A stretch of 46,696 nt of DNA from positions 1 to 46,696 of the forward strand of contig NZ_CAJOKH010000014.1 in NCBI RefSeq assembly GCF_905235195.1, given 5' to 3'. This document shows, piece after piece, positions 1 through 8,534 of the stretch; position 1 is the first letter of the stretch, and the number at the start of each line of letters is the position of its first letter. The DNA is from an uncultured Methanobrevibacter sp. (GTDB lineage: Archaea; Methanobacteriota; Methanobacteria; Methanobacteriales; Methanobacteriaceae). The notes beneath the pieces were generated by a model that made no database searches, had not been told where the DNA came from, and was given only the letters and a program-made list of their open reading frames with translations. Position numbers and translations under genes: made by a program.

Positions 1-298
1 GTATTTATAGATTTGCTCTGTGGGTGGTGTTTCTTTAGAAAGTCCTGCATATTTTTCTCAATTTTGTACTAGGATTTAACTCATTAACTACATCGGAAAC
101 GGTATAATTAAAATATATAGTTATTAATTGAATTTTAATTGAATTTACCATCATTTTGATGTTTTGTAATTTTTTTTTTACGGTTGCATGTGTCTTTAAT
201 TTTTTTTTAGAATTGTTAATTTTAAATATTTTGTCTAACAAATTAAATTTTGGGTCTTTTGAATCGTAATTTAAATTCGGTAACATTTTTATCATCAA
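1..298 (-). pseudogene. Transposase fragment, frameshifted and cut by the window edge
   Basis: A minus-strand frame opens at the ATG at 298 and stops at 35-37. The protein is Lys/Asn-rich and ends in a segment reading NELNPSTKLRKI, after which the frame changes. Removing one A from the five-A run just before this point (around 50-55 on the plus strand) lets the reading continue as KYAGLSKETPPTEQIYKY to the window edge. This pattern resembles the N-terminal part of insertion-sequence transposases common in Methanobrevibacter; that is recognition from memory, not a search. The rest of the element lies outside the window, and no terminal inverted repeat could be confirmed upstream of 298. Confidence 0.5.
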
Positions 299-760
299 AT
301 AAATATATGTTATCAGTTATATTTAAATATGCTGATTTAAATTTTTCTATTTTAAATTTGATGAATTTTATGGAAACATCGTTATAAAATAAATATAAAT
401 TAATTTGTATTTAGAAAAAATAAGGTTTTTTATGCAAGTTTCTCATACTAAAAAATCTAGCCCCCTATAGTTTTAATAAATTTTTAATACTTTTTTAATT
501 ATTATAACTTTATTTTAAAATAATTATTAGTTTTAATAAATTTTAATACTTTTTAACTATTTTTTTATAATTATCTTATTATTTTTTAGTCTTTTTTCTA
601 ATTTTTTTTCTGAATAATTAATGTTTTATTTCATTTAATTTTTATTTAAAATATTTATTTTTCTAAATAAAAAAATTTTTAAACATTTATTTTCAGTGAT
701 TTTAATTTGTATAAATTAAAGACAAAAGTTTTATATTATTTAAATTATTATATTATTAAT
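299..760. repeat. AT-rich intergenic region with a 60-bp direct repeat
   Basis: No gene is seen between the transposase relic and ehaA. A segment starting AGTTTTAATAAATTTT at 469 recurs at 529, giving two degenerate copies about 60 bp apart (469-500 and 529-559). The eha promoter should lie in this region, but the sequence is so AT-rich that no single TATA box stands out. The segment near 421-475, with a short C run, is the only part of mixed composition. Confidence 0.45.
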
Positions 761-1084
761 ATGATTTATTCAATTAGTGGAACATTGTTATTAATAAATT
801 ATTTAATTACAATATTTGTTTCTATTATTGTGGCTTTGTTTTTAAGATTGCCACTTCTTCCTGAAAAACCTAGACGGTTTTCCTGGACTAAAAGTGCTAT
901 ATTTCCCACTACTATTATAGCTATGGGTCTATTAGCATTCTGTTTTTCAATAAATTTTTATTATTTATATGATGGAAAATTACTTGCAATAATTATGGGA
1001 ATTATTGCTGCTATTTTTGTTAAATACTTCTTTAAGTATGTATTTCCAGATTCACCAAGTGTAAAAGGTGATATTGATGAATGA
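761..1084 (+). CDS. ehaA: Energy-converting hydrogenase A subunit A, EhaA
   Basis: Small integral membrane protein of the Eha membrane-bound [NiFe] hydrogenase. It is assigned by its place at the head of the conserved eha order and by its hydrophobic character. From the ATG at 761 it has 107 residues, with about three membrane segments and a central [13 protein letters not shown] stretch between the first two. The frame is open upstream to a TTG at 707, but that extension is Lys/Tyr/Asn-rich and unlikely to be coding. Neither start has a clear ribosome binding site, so the start is the weak point. The end overlaps ehaB. Confidence 0.75.
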   Translation: MIYSISGTLLLINYLITIFVSIIVALFLRLPLLPEKPRRFSWTKSAIFPTTIIAMGLLAFCFSINFYYLYDGKLLAIIMGIIAAIFVKYFFKYVFPDSPSVKGDIDE

Positions 1085-1580
1085 AATTATAGGAGTTATA
1101 CTTGCAGCAATTATCTCATGGCTTAATTTCGTAATTGTTGATACTTATTTTTCACTTCCAGAAGAGCCTGGAGTGAAAGGAGCAGACCTTGTAGGTCGTT
1201 CCATTAAAGATAGAGGTGGAGACTTATCTGGAGGCTTCTTCCAGGGAAATATATTATGTTCTCCTGATGCATCAGCTGGAACTTTACTTAGTAGTATTGG
1301 GTTTTTAGTTTTAGGTATTAATGGAGGAATTCTTGCAGGATTTTTAGTTTATATTGGAAATAGATTATGTGCAGATCCAGGATATGCAGGTACATGTGGT
1401 GCTTTAACAATGACTGTAATATTATATATTTGTACTAAATTTTTTGGTTTTACTGCAGAAATGTTTATTGTAGGTATGGTAATTGCAATATTCACCATTC
1501 AAGGAATTTCTCATCCGTATAGTTCTAAACTATTAGGATCTATTGCGGCTAAATTTAACAGATCCGCTAAATTAGAATAA
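1077..1580 (+). CDS. ehaB: Energy-converting hydrogenase A subunit B, EhaB
   Basis: Integral membrane subunit of Eha, 167 residues. The chosen ATG at 1077 overlaps the ehaA stop and follows an AAAGGTGAT ribosome binding site at 1064-1072, so a GTG at 1068 can be discarded. It has a first hydrophobic helix, then a glycine-rich hydrophilic region (about residues 30-70, with [14 protein letters not shown]), then roughly four more membrane helices. Function follows from family and position. It probably belongs to the Eha-specific membrane part that is not shared with smaller Ech hydrogenases. Confidence 0.8.
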   Translation: MNEIIGVILAAIISWLNFVIVDTYFSLPEEPGVKGADLVGRSIKDRGGDLSGGFFQGNILCSPDASAGTLLSSIGFLVLGINGGILAGFLVYIGNRLCADPGYAGTCGALTMTVILYICTKFFGFTAEMFIVGMVIAIFTIQGISHPYSSKLLGSIAAKFNRSAKLE

Positions 1581-1629
1581 AAAATTAATTTAAATGATTA
1601 TTACATATTTTTTAATATGGGGCGATAAA

Positions 1630-1884
1630 ATGTATATGGAAATTTTGGGTATAATCACTATCCTTATGGCTTTAAGAGCAGTTGTAACTCAAAATAGAGC
1701 TGAAAGACTATTATATATAAATGTCATAGGTTTTTCAACTTCTGCTATAATTGCATTATATATTAATACACCATTTGCTCTTATTGTTGCAGCAGTATTC
1801 TTTGTAACATCTACAATTAGTGCTAATGCAATTGCATATACATTGAATAAATTAGATAATGAAATAGTCTTAGATGGAGAGTAA
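1630..1884 (+). CDS. ehaC: Energy-converting hydrogenase A subunit C, EhaC
   Basis: Small membrane subunit of 84 residues with about three hydrophobic segments, and a conserved-looking [20 protein letters not shown] stretch near the N-terminus. The ATG at 1630 is preferred because a GGGGCGAT binding site sits just upstream (1619-1626). A longer frame to 1594 would bring that site inside the gene. Size and hydrophobicity are like the MrpF/MrpG-type small subunits found in other energy-converting complexes, but the identification rests on gene order. Confidence 0.75.
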   Translation: MYMEILGIITILMALRAVVTQNRAERLLYINVIGFSTSAIIALYINTPFALIVAAVFFVTSTISANAIAYTLNKLDNEIVLDGE

Positions 1885-1886
1885 GT

Positions 1887-2165
1887 ATGGATTTTCTAGG
1901 ATTTTTTAACATTACTACAATATCAATTGCTTTGATGATAATTGGTTCTTTAGGTATGATACTTGTAAAGAAACCTTTAGATAAAGTTATTTTATTTAGT
2001 ATTGTAGATGCTGGTTTTTTACTTGCTGTTGTTTCATTTAAATATTTAGATGTTGCTTTTGCCATGGCTATTTTAGGCCCTATATCAACTATTATTTTCT
2101 TAATGTCAATTTTAAAAATTAATGAGATTAGAAAAAAGCAAAATGAAGGTGGTCCTAATGTTTAA
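1887..2165 (+). CDS. ehaD: Energy-converting hydrogenase A subunit D, EhaD
   Basis: Membrane subunit of 92 residues with three predicted helices and a basic C-terminal tail ([13 protein letters not shown]). The start lies 2 bases after the ehaC stop, with a GGAGAG binding site inside the end of ehaC. The last codons overlap ehaE, which implies tight translational coupling. A Lys-Lys-Pro-Leu-Asp loop follows the first helix. Assigned by position in the eha series and small-subunit topology. Confidence 0.75.
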   Translation: MDFLGFFNITTISIALMIIGSLGMILVKKPLDKVILFSIVDAGFLLAVVSFKYLDVAFAMAILGPISTIIFLMSILKINEIRKKQNEGGPNV

Positions 2166-2418
2166 TGTTTTCATATGGTTAATTGCAGGAATCATTCTAA
2201 CTATTATCGGTACCCTTGGAACTTGCTGGGGGCCTGGTGTTAAAGACCCTGTAGTTAGGACTTTAAATACTGAAGTTGCTTCTGTTGGAGTCTCATTGAT
2301 TTTATTATGTTATAACCATACATTGGCTCTTTTAACAATGATTGCTACATCAGTTATATGTACATTAATATTACTTAGAGCAATTTCACGTTTAGAAGAA
2401 ATGGGGGCTGATGTATAA
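2158..2418 (+). CDS. ehaE: Energy-converting hydrogenase A subunit E, EhaE
   Basis: Membrane subunit of 86 residues with three hydrophobic segments. The loop [20 protein letters not shown] after helix 1 is the most distinctive part. The ATG at 2158 overlaps the ehaD stop and is preceded by GAAGGTGG. An upstream GTG-type start at 2122 would lie wholly inside ehaD and is rejected. Function is taken from the Eha family. Confidence 0.75.
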   Translation: MFNVFIWLIAGIILTIIGTLGTCWGPGVKDPVVRTLNTEVASVGVSLILLCYNHTLALLTMIATSVICTLILLRAISRLEEMGADV

Positions 2419-2445
2419 TGTTAATTATATATGGAGGGGCTTCTT

Positions 2446-3039
2446 ATGAGAATTGGTGATTTATTCAATAAGTTTGCAACTCCAAAGAGAGTTCCAAGAT
2501 TATTTGCATTAATTCTGGGATTATTTTTAATAGTAGGATTTTTAGTGCCTATGGCATTAAATCCGGATCAAATATATCCAAGATTAGAACCTCAAGTTCA
2601 AATAGAAGCTAATGATCCGGCAGCTCCTTATGATCGTGGTGGAGAGGTACTTCATAGTCCAGGCATTACAGATTCACAATATCCTCAATATGAACCTAAA
2701 TTAGGTTGGATTACCTCTTATGTTTCGCCGCTTGCCCAGTTTGTAATGTCTATTTCACCATATTTTGGAACAAGTATATATTCCTCACCTGGTGGATTAA
2801 TTGATGAGATTTTATATTATACAAGAGGTTTTGATACGGTTTTAGAATCCTCAATATTGATGATGGCTTTCATCATTGCTTCATGGCTTTCTATTAATTA
2901 TACTATGAATAGGAAGAATGAGGTTGAAAATATTCAAAAAGATGTTAAAATTGCCATTTCTGAATCTGATAGAGTAGCTAATGAAATAAGTAAAAGTAAC
3001 CAGAAAGCTAAAAGAAAACAGATGAGGAGGGAAAGCTAA
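2446..3039 (+). CDS. ehaF: Energy-converting hydrogenase A subunit F, EhaF
   Basis: Subunit of 197 residues with a membrane helix near residues 18-38, a long Pro/Tyr-rich hydrophilic region in the middle, a second hydrophobic helix near 135-155, and a highly charged Lys/Arg/Glu tail. The start is the ATG at 2446 behind a strong GGAGGGG site at 2433-2439. The stop overlaps the ehaG start by one base (TAATG). The two-helix topology with a large middle loop differs from the all-helix neighbours, so the loop and tail probably sit on opposite faces of the membrane. Confidence 0.78.
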   Translation: MRIGDLFNKFATPKRVPRLFALILGLFLIVGFLVPMALNPDQIYPRLEPQVQIEANDPAAPYDRGGEVLHSPGITDSQYPQYEPKLGWITSYVSPLAQFVMSISPYFGTSIYSSPGGLIDEILYYTRGFDTVLESSILMMAFIIASWLSINYTMNRKNEVENIQKDVKIAISESDRVANEISKSNQKAKRKQMRRES

Positions 3040-3719
3040 TGCCTGTGGTTCCACCATATGTCCCTTTTGAATATATAAATATGTATTTACCTGTAATATA
3101 TACAGGACTTATAATAGGTTTCTTTTCTTTAATGGCAATTGCTATGGAAAAAAGAGATATTCATATTCTTATCTTAACTGATCTTGTAGGTTTTGCTATG
3201 ATACTTATTGTTGCAAGTGTAGGTACTGACCTTGCAGAATCATTCATACTTCCAGGTTTGGTTGTAGAACTTGCAGAAATACTTGCAATAAGTGAGATTT
3301 TAATCTCTCGTGAAATGAGAAAAATTCAATCAAAAGATATGAATAAATCATTATCTCCTATGGATATGACTTATGATATGGAAATTTTAACCACTGCTCC
3401 AAACTTTATAGCTTTAGTTTTATTGGCTTTCGGTGTATTTTTAACCGGATTTACTGGTGGAGCAGTTGCTGGTGGAGGTATACTATTATATATATTCTCC
3501 AGAAAGACAAGAGGATTACCTGTTGTTGAAATTGAAGGTATTAGTGGTATATCTGGACTTGGCTGGTGTATGTGGATTATTGGATTTTGTATATTCTTCC
3601 TTATGCCTCAGTATTGGTTATTATCATTATTCCTTGCAGCGGGAGGACTTATGTTAAAAGTTGCAACGAAAATGGGAATTATAGGTATTCTCATGAGGGA
3701 GGAATATGGTAAAAAATAA
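3039..3719 (+). CDS. ehaG: Energy-converting hydrogenase A subunit G, EhaG
   Basis: Polytopic membrane protein of 226 residues with about six helices. It begins MPVVPPYVPFEY and contains an acidic LAESFILPGLVVELAEILA helix and a glycine-rich LTGFTGGAVAGGGILLY helix. A GAGGAGGG binding site lies at the end of ehaF. An embedded frame at 3457-3657 is a shadow. It is the last gene before a 154-base gap, the first break in the otherwise tightly packed operon. Confidence 0.78.
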   Translation: MPVVPPYVPFEYINMYLPVIYTGLIIGFFSLMAIAMEKRDIHILILTDLVGFAMILIVASVGTDLAESFILPGLVVELAEILAISEILISREMRKIQSKDMNKSLSPMDMTYDMEILTTAPNFIALVLLAFGVFLTGFTGGAVAGGGILLYIFSRKTRGLPVVEIEGISGISGLGWCMWIIGFCIFFLMPQYWLLSLFLAAGGLMLKVATKMGIIGILMREEYGKK

Positions 3720-3752
3720 TTATATTACATTTATTTAATCATTTAAAATTAA

Positions 3753-3769
3753 AAAGGTTTTAAACCTTT
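3753..3769. promoter_or_regulatory. Perfect palindrome between ehaG and ehaH
   Basis: AAAGGTTT-T-AAACCTTT has perfect 8-base arms around a single T. It sits in the 154-base gap between ehaG and ehaH, just upstream of a TATA-like AAATATTATAT (3770-3780). It could be an operator for an internal promoter or a processing hairpin. The arms contain G and C in a region otherwise almost pure A/T, which makes chance less likely but not excluded. Confidence 0.4.
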
Positions 3770-3873
3770 AAATATTATATGAAAATTTAAAATTAAACTA
3801 ATAATTAATATATAAATAAAAAAATCAAAATTTAATATTAAAATCATTGCATAAAAAGATTTAGAGGAAAACT

Positions 3874-4537
3874 ATGGATATAACAAGTTTAGGTGGAGAT
3901 TTACTTGGCTTTTGGAGATATAGTATTATATATTAATCCATTTCATTTGTTCATGTTTGTAACTATGCTAGTATTCACATTCCTTATTGCAATAGGTCGA
4001 ACAGAAACTCAAGTTGAAGCAGAATTGGGTACATTGGATGATAAAACCAAAAAAGTCGATTTAAAGGAATTTAAAGCTAGAAGATTTTTATCTATTATAT
4101 GTGGTATAGCAACAGCAGGAGCAATGATTACAGGAGATTTATATAATTTAACCTTATTTATGTCTTTAATAGGGATCTTAAATATAGGTATTATATCATC
4201 TGTTAAACAGGTAGAAGTTCTAGATTCTGTTTTCCAATATGGTTTAATTGCTATGATGTGTTCACTTCCATTATTTGGTGGTGCTGCATTAATTCTTGGT
4301 GCATGTGGAACAGTTAGTTTACTTGCAATTCAATCTATTAAACCAACTGCAATGATGATATTTGGTGCAATTTTAATGTTTATTGGAGCATGTGGTGAAT
4401 CTGGTATAGCACCATTTTTTGCATCTAAGGCAGAAATGTTTAGAACACCAGGATCTCCTTTCTTATTAATTGTACACTTAAGTTCATTATTTATTATTAT
4501 AAGAGTAATTGAAGTATTACTTATCATTTGTACATAA
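3874..4537 (+). CDS. ehaH: Energy-converting hydrogenase A subunit H, EhaH, with an apparent frameshift
   Basis: Polytopic membrane subunit with about six helices. By family it is related to the proton-translocating antiporter-like part of complex I and group 4 hydrogenases. The best start signal is the ATG at 3874 behind AGAGGAAA (3863-3870), giving [13 protein letters not shown], but that frame stops at 3934. The main frame opens only at 3893 (GTG straight after an in-frame TAG, no binding site) and continues to 4537. Removing one T from the TTTT run at 3910-3913 joins the two as [20 protein letters not shown], which reads as one natural protein. This is a sequencing slip, a real mutation, or genuine use of the GTG. 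Confidence 0.7.
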
Positions 4538-4548
4538 AGGTGAAAAAA

Positions 4549-4764
4549 ATGAATAAATTAAAAATTGTAAGTATAATTTTACTTATTATCTCAACAATTG
4601 CTATATTATATGGATTAATATTTAATCCTGCAGACTGGATAGTTATTACAATAGCAATAATATTTATACCATTTTTCATCCTTTCATTTGGTTTGCTTTC
4701 AATGGCAAAACCTAAAAAAGACGAAAAGGAGGAAAGAATACAAGAACCATTTATTGGATATTAA
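4549..4764 (+). CDS. ehaI: Energy-converting hydrogenase A subunit I, EhaI
   Basis: Small membrane protein of 71 residues with two helices and a charged C-terminal tail (KPKKDEKEERIQEP). The ATG at 4549 follows AAAGGTGA at 4537-4542. The upstream ATG at 4528 would place the binding site inside the gene. Identified by position between ehaH and the NuoH-like ehaJ. Confidence 0.72.
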   Translation: MNKLKIVSIILLIISTIAILYGLIFNPADWIVITIAIIFIPFFILSFGLLSMAKPKKDEKEERIQEPFIGY

Positions 4765-4787
4765 ATCCAAATATTATTGGGATTTAA
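4761..4787. promoter_or_regulatory. Hairpin between ehaI and ehaJ
   Basis: TTAAATCC (4761-4768) and GGATTTAA (4780-4787) form an 8-bp stem around an 11-base loop, starting at the ehaI stop codon. It may be a processing or transcript-stability element within the operon. ehaJ downstream has no recognisable ribosome binding site, so the stem could also shape its translation. Confidence 0.35.
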
Positions 4788-4833
4788 TTATGAATTTACT
4801 AATTAAATCAATAAAATTTGTATTCGATTAAAT

Positions 4834-5697
4834 ATGTATAATTTAATGGCTGATATTCTAATAAATGTATGTTTAGCTTTTCTATTTGGAAGCTTACTTT
4901 TAGGTTTACATAGAAAAGTTATGGCTCGTGTTCAGTTAAGGCCAGGACCTCCTTTAATACAATATTTATTACATTCTTTAAAGTTCTTCTTTAAAGAATC
5001 TTCATGGCCTAAAACTATTTCAAAACCATTTTATATAGCAATAACAGTTATATTATGTGCTATATGGGTTACGGGTATAATTGTAGGTCCTGTACTTAAA
5101 GGATCATTGATGATAATCTTTGGTATTTATGCAGTTCATAAGATTGTAGAACATAATTCTGGTTCATCATCAGGTTCACCTTATGGTAAATTAAGTTGTG
5201 TAAGGGCAGTTTTCTCTGCATCTTCAGAGCTTTTATTATTTGCTTCAGTTGCATTACTTTATCTTATAACTCATACTATGGATATTGGAGCAATTATTAC
5301 ATATCAGCAGGTTCATGGACCTTTAATATATAAAGCTCCATTACTTGCATTAATGTTCTTTATGATTATTGTTACTAAGGCTCCATATTCACCATTTTCA
5401 ATAACTACAGGTAAGGATATTATTTCAGGGTTTGAAACAGAACATTTTGGATTCTTAAGAGGATATATTATGCTTTCAGAATCTATAATGTGGTATGTTT
5501 TATTATGGTTGTTCTTGACCATATTTTTTGGTCCAATATCATTACTTTGGATTTTTATTGGAATGATTATAATTACAATTATAACAGGTTTTATAAGTGC
5601 AATAACCCCTATGTTAAATCCGAATCATTCTGTAATGAGTCAATTATCTATTGCACTAATTTGTGCTATTGGCACTATAATTCCAATAATGATTTAA
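4834..5697 (+). CDS. ehaJ: Energy-converting hydrogenase A subunit J, EhaJ (NuoH/EchB-like)
   Basis: Membrane subunit of 287 residues with about eight helices, homologous by pattern to NuoH of complex I and EchB. The first cytoplasmic loop carries the family-type sequence [20 protein letters not shown], followed by FFKE. A second conserved area, [20 protein letters not shown], matches the acidic loop near the quinone-site equivalent in NuoH. This subunit anchors the hydrogenase module and takes part in coupling ion flow to ferredoxin reduction. The ATG at 4834 has no evident binding site; an ATG at 4846 is an alternative. Confidence 0.82.
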   Translation: MYNLMADILINVCLAFLFGSLLLGLHRKVMARVQLRPGPPLIQYLLHSLKFFFKESSWPKTISKPFYIAITVILCAIWVTGIIVGPVLKGSLMIIFGIYAVHKIVEHNSGSSSGSPYGKLSCVRAVFSASSELLLFASVALLYLITHTMDIGAIITYQQVHGPLIYKAPLLALMFFMIIVTKAPYSPFSITTGKDIISGFETEHFGFLRGYIMLSESIMWYVLLWLFLTIFFGPISLLWIFIGMIIITIITGFISAITPMLNPNHSVMSQLSIALICAIGTIIPIMI

Positions 5698-5731
5698 AGA
5701 AATTTAAAAATAATAGATTAGGAGAGATAAA

Positions 5732-5989
5732 ATGAGTGGGGAGAAAGACTTTTTAGTTCTTACATCACTAGTAGCTATTGGTATAATATTCATTAGCGCA
5801 CTTGTTATAATATTTCAAAGTAAAGTGACATTACCTTTATTAGTTATAGCTATAATTATTACCCCATTTATATTATATCAAAATAAAGAAAATAATGCTA
5901 AACTTTCAGAACAAATAGAAAAAATTGCATTTTTTGTAACATTTATAGTAATTTGTATATTGATGATAGTAGCTTATAAACCAATATAA
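5732..5989 (+). CDS. ehaK: Energy-converting hydrogenase A subunit K, EhaK
   Basis: Small membrane protein of 85 residues with three hydrophobic segments and a charged QNKENNAKLSEQIEK loop between the second and third. A strong AGGAGAG site (5719-5725) precedes the ATG. A longer overlapping frame at 5490-5735 is a shadow of ehaJ. Assigned by operon position. Confidence 0.72.
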   Translation: MSGEKDFLVLTSLVAIGIIFISALVIIFQSKVTLPLLVIAIIITPFILYQNKENNAKLSEQIEKIAFFVTFIVICILMIVAYKPI

Positions 5990-6008
5990 TTAATGAAATG
6001 TGAGTATT

Positions 6009-6332
6009 ATGATGGAAGAACTATATTTCTTAATATATCTAATAGTATTTATAGTTGGAGCTGCTTTAGGTCTTCTCTATAGCTATTCAATACATTTAGA
6101 ACCATTTGTTGTTAAAGAAAAAATCAACATACCTATCTTAGCTATGGCTATAATTGGTTGGATTTTAGCTTTAAACTTTAATTTATTAAATATTATACCA
6201 AGCTTTATTTTAATAAGTATTGGTGTGTTTTTAATAGGTTTTGTAATAGATATGAGGCCTGGTTATGGTAGAAGAGAAACTGTTATAGGATTTGTAGTAT
6301 CTTTATTTATATGGTTAATTACTCATATATAA
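6009..6332 (+). CDS. ehaL: Energy-converting hydrogenase A subunit L, EhaL
   Basis: Membrane protein of 107 residues with about four helices, and a basic/glycine loop DMRPGYGRRETVIGF before the last helix. Tandem ATGs at 6009 and 6012 follow ATGTGAG, which can act as the binding site. The GTG at 6000 is part of that site and is not favoured as start. Assigned by operon position. Confidence 0.72.
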   Translation: MMEELYFLIYLIVFIVGAALGLLYSYSIHLEPFVVKEKINIPILAMAIIGWILALNFNLLNIIPSFILISIGVFLIGFVIDMRPGYGRRETVIGFVVSLFIWLITHI

Positions 6333-6361
6333 TGTAATAAATTTATTATTTGGTGATTCAT

Positions 6362-6739
6362 ATGGATAATGAAGAAAAAATGAAACTTTATAAATTAAGG
6401 ATTTTAAGAAGTTTCAAATGGCAAAGAGATATAGTAATTCCCTTATCAAAAGAATTAGGAATATCTCAAGAAGAGTTTGAAGATATTCTTATGAAACATT
6501 TGGATATGTCATCTTTAAGTTCACTTCATTCTACTTATGAATCAACTATGCCTGAAATGATTATGAATAAACTTGATATTGATTTAAAATTATTTTGGTA
6601 TGTTGATATTTTAGAGTTAATGTCAAAAGAGGATGCTTCAGATTTAAAGGTTCAATTAAGCTTAAAAGTTTTGGATGGATATGATTATAATCAAGCAGTG
6701 GAAGATGGTAAAAAGTTAATACTGGAAAAGATTAGATAA
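6362..6739 (+). CDS. ehaM: Energy-converting hydrogenase A subunit M, EhaM
   Basis: Hydrophilic, helix-rich protein of 125 residues with no membrane segment, one of the few soluble non-Fe-S subunits of Eha. It starts at the ATG at 6362 behind TTGGTGAT (6350-6357). Charged helices, for example IPLSKELGISQEEFEDILMK, suggest a peripheral adaptor, but no catalytic motif is visible. It is followed by a 165-base AT-rich gap before the hydrogenase small subunit; no gene is seen in that gap. Confidence 0.75.
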   Translation: MDNEEKMKLYKLRILRSFKWQRDIVIPLSKELGISQEEFEDILMKHLDMSSLSSLHSTYESTMPEMIMNKLDIDLKLFWYVDILELMSKEDASDLKVQLSLKVLDGYDYNQAVEDGKKLILEKIR

Positions 6740-6904
6740 TTTAAATAATTAAAATATATTTGTATAATTAGATTATTTTATTAATAATATTTTCAAATCA
6801 ATGAAAAACTAAATATTAAATTATAAAACATTTTAAAATTAAAAATAGATAAATCAAGTTTATAATAGATTAAAGATAAATTAAAAGATTTTGAGGTAAT
6901 AATA

Positions 6905-7372
6905 ATGCTTAGTCGCTTAAAGGATATTGTAAGAAAAACTTCAATTAATGTGTGTATTATTAATTGTGGTGGATGCAATGGTTGTGATGTTGAGCTTGTT
7001 GCATGCTTGTCACCAAGATATGACCTTGAGCAATATGGTATATACTTACAAAATAATCCTCGTGATGCAGACATATTACTCTTAACAGGTGCTGTTACAG
7101 AGCAATGGGAAGATAAATTAAGAAGAATATATGCTAAAACTCCAGAACCAAAAGTTGTTTTAGCTGTTGGTAACTGTCCTCAATCAGGGGATGTTTTTGC
7201 TCAAGAGGGCGGAAGAGTCAATGCCCCAGCATCTAATTTCATTCCGGTTGATGCAGCAGTTAGCGGATGTCCTCCAAGGCCTAGTGAAATTATAAGTGCT
7301 GTACTAAAAGTAGCGCCTGGTGCTATGCTTGCTAAAAGTCAGGCAAATCGGGAAATAGAAGATTATGAGTAG
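6905..7372 (+). CDS. ehaN: Energy-converting hydrogenase A small subunit, EhaN
   Basis: [NiFe]-hydrogenase small subunit of 155 residues that carries the proximal [4Fe-4S] cluster and passes electrons from the Ni-Fe site. The four expected ligands are visible: Cys21 and Cys24 ([11 protein letters not shown]), Cys91 (GNCP) and Cys122 (GCPPRP). The short form without a twin-arginine signal is typical of group 4 membrane hydrogenases and NuoB. The binding site is the TTGAGGTAAT region at 6890-6899. It pairs with ehaO directly downstream. Confidence 0.9.
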   Translation: MLSRLKDIVRKTSINVCIINCGGCNGCDVELVACLSPRYDLEQYGIYLQNNPRDADILLLTGAVTEQWEDKLRRIYAKTPEPKVVLAVGNCPQSGDVFAQEGGRVNAPASNFIPVDAAVSGCPPRPSEIISAVLKVAPGAMLAKSQANREIEDYE

Positions 7373-7384
7373 AGGTGTTAAGAT

Positions 7385-8503
7385 ATGATAGTACCAATAG
7401 GCCCAGTACATCCTGGTTTAAAAGAACCATTAAGATTAAAATTAGAAACTCAGGGAGAAAAAGTCCTTAAAGCGGAAATTGATTATGGTTATGTTCACAG
7501 AGGTATAGAAAAAATTATGGAAGGTAAAACCTGGCAAAAATGTATTTATCTCTGTGAGAGAATTTGTGGTATTTGTTCATATGAGCACACCCAATCTTTT
7601 GCAGAAGTATTAGAACTTATGGCTGGTGAAGTGGTACCTCCTAGGGCTCAATTTTTAAGGGTTATTGTAAATGAATTAGATAGAATACAATCCCATTATC
7701 TTGCTAATTCAACCTACTTTAAAACATTAGACCATGAAATGTTATTTATGAAGGTATTGGAACTAAGAGAATATGCTATGGATTCACTTGAGTTAATTTC
7801 AGGTAATCGTGTAAATATGGGCTGGAATGTTGTAGGAGGAGTTAGAATGGATGCAGATGAAGGCCATTTTAAAAAAATCCTTGACAATTTAAAAGTTATC
7901 GAAGACAATCATCAAAGAATTGTTGACATGTTTTCAGAAGGACCTGTAATTGGACTTAGATCTAAAGGTGTAGGTCTAATGTCAAGAGATGAAGCATTAA
8001 AGGGTCGTGCTGTAGGGCCTATAGGTAGGGCATCTGGATTAAAACATGATTGTCGTGAGTTTCACCATACTTATAAAGATTATTTTGATTTTGAACCTAT
8101 TTGGAGAAAAGAAGGAGATAATTATGCTCGTACTATGAATAGATTTGATGAAATACCTCAATCTATTGATTTAATTAGACAAGCTATTGAAAATATGCCT
8201 AAAGGAGATATTAGAAAACCTATTGAAATTAAGACAGGTTACTATGATTGGAGAAATGAAGCTCCACGTGGAGAAGTAAGGTATATGTGTGAGACTAATG
8301 GTAATTTGATTAAAAATATATCTATTCGTACTCCAAGTATAAATAATATTGACTCCTGTGCAAAATATATGCTGCCTGGAGTTGCAACAATTGCTGATGC
8401 AATGTCAACTTATGCTTCATGTGATCCTTGTATTGCATGTGCAGAACGTGTTCAAATAACCGATAAAGCTGCTAAAACAGTTGAAGTAAAAGAAATGTAT
8501 TAA
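7385..8503 (+). CDS. ehaO: Energy-converting hydrogenase A large subunit, EhaO
   Basis: Catalytic large subunit of 372 residues. The Ni-Fe site ligands are present as an N-terminal RICGIC (Cys61, Cys64) and a C-terminal DPCIAC (Cys349, Cys352). The enzyme takes electrons from H2 and, driven by the ion gradient, reduces ferredoxin for the first step of CO2 reduction. A 20-residue tail follows the last cysteine; whether it is cleaved on maturation cannot be told here. GAGGTG at 7371-7376 provides the binding site, and spacing to ehaN is 12 bases. Confidence 0.92.
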   Translation: MIVPIGPVHPGLKEPLRLKLETQGEKVLKAEIDYGYVHRGIEKIMEGKTWQKCIYLCERICGICSYEHTQSFAEVLELMAGEVVPPRAQFLRVIVNELDRIQSHYLANSTYFKTLDHEMLFMKVLELREYAMDSLELISGNRVNMGWNVVGGVRMDADEGHFKKILDNLKVIEDNHQRIVDMFSEGPVIGLRSKGVGLMSRDEALKGRAVGPIGRASGLKHDCREFHHTYKDYFDFEPIWRKEGDNYARTMNRFDEIPQSIDLIRQAIENMPKGDIRKPIEIKTGYYDWRNEAPRGEVRYMCETNGNLIKNISIRTPSINNIDSCAKYMLPGVATIADAMSTYASCDPCIACAERVQITDKAAKTVEVKEMY

Positions 8504-8534
8504 TATAATGATTATTATTAAAAGATGATGGATT

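Noticed and set aside
3457-3657. Plus-strand frame inside ehaG
   Set aside because: It is an out-of-frame shadow of a membrane gene without its own binding site.
6793-7074. Minus-strand frame over the start of ehaN
   Set aside because: It overlaps the Cys-rich start of the hydrogenase small subunit and shows no family pattern.
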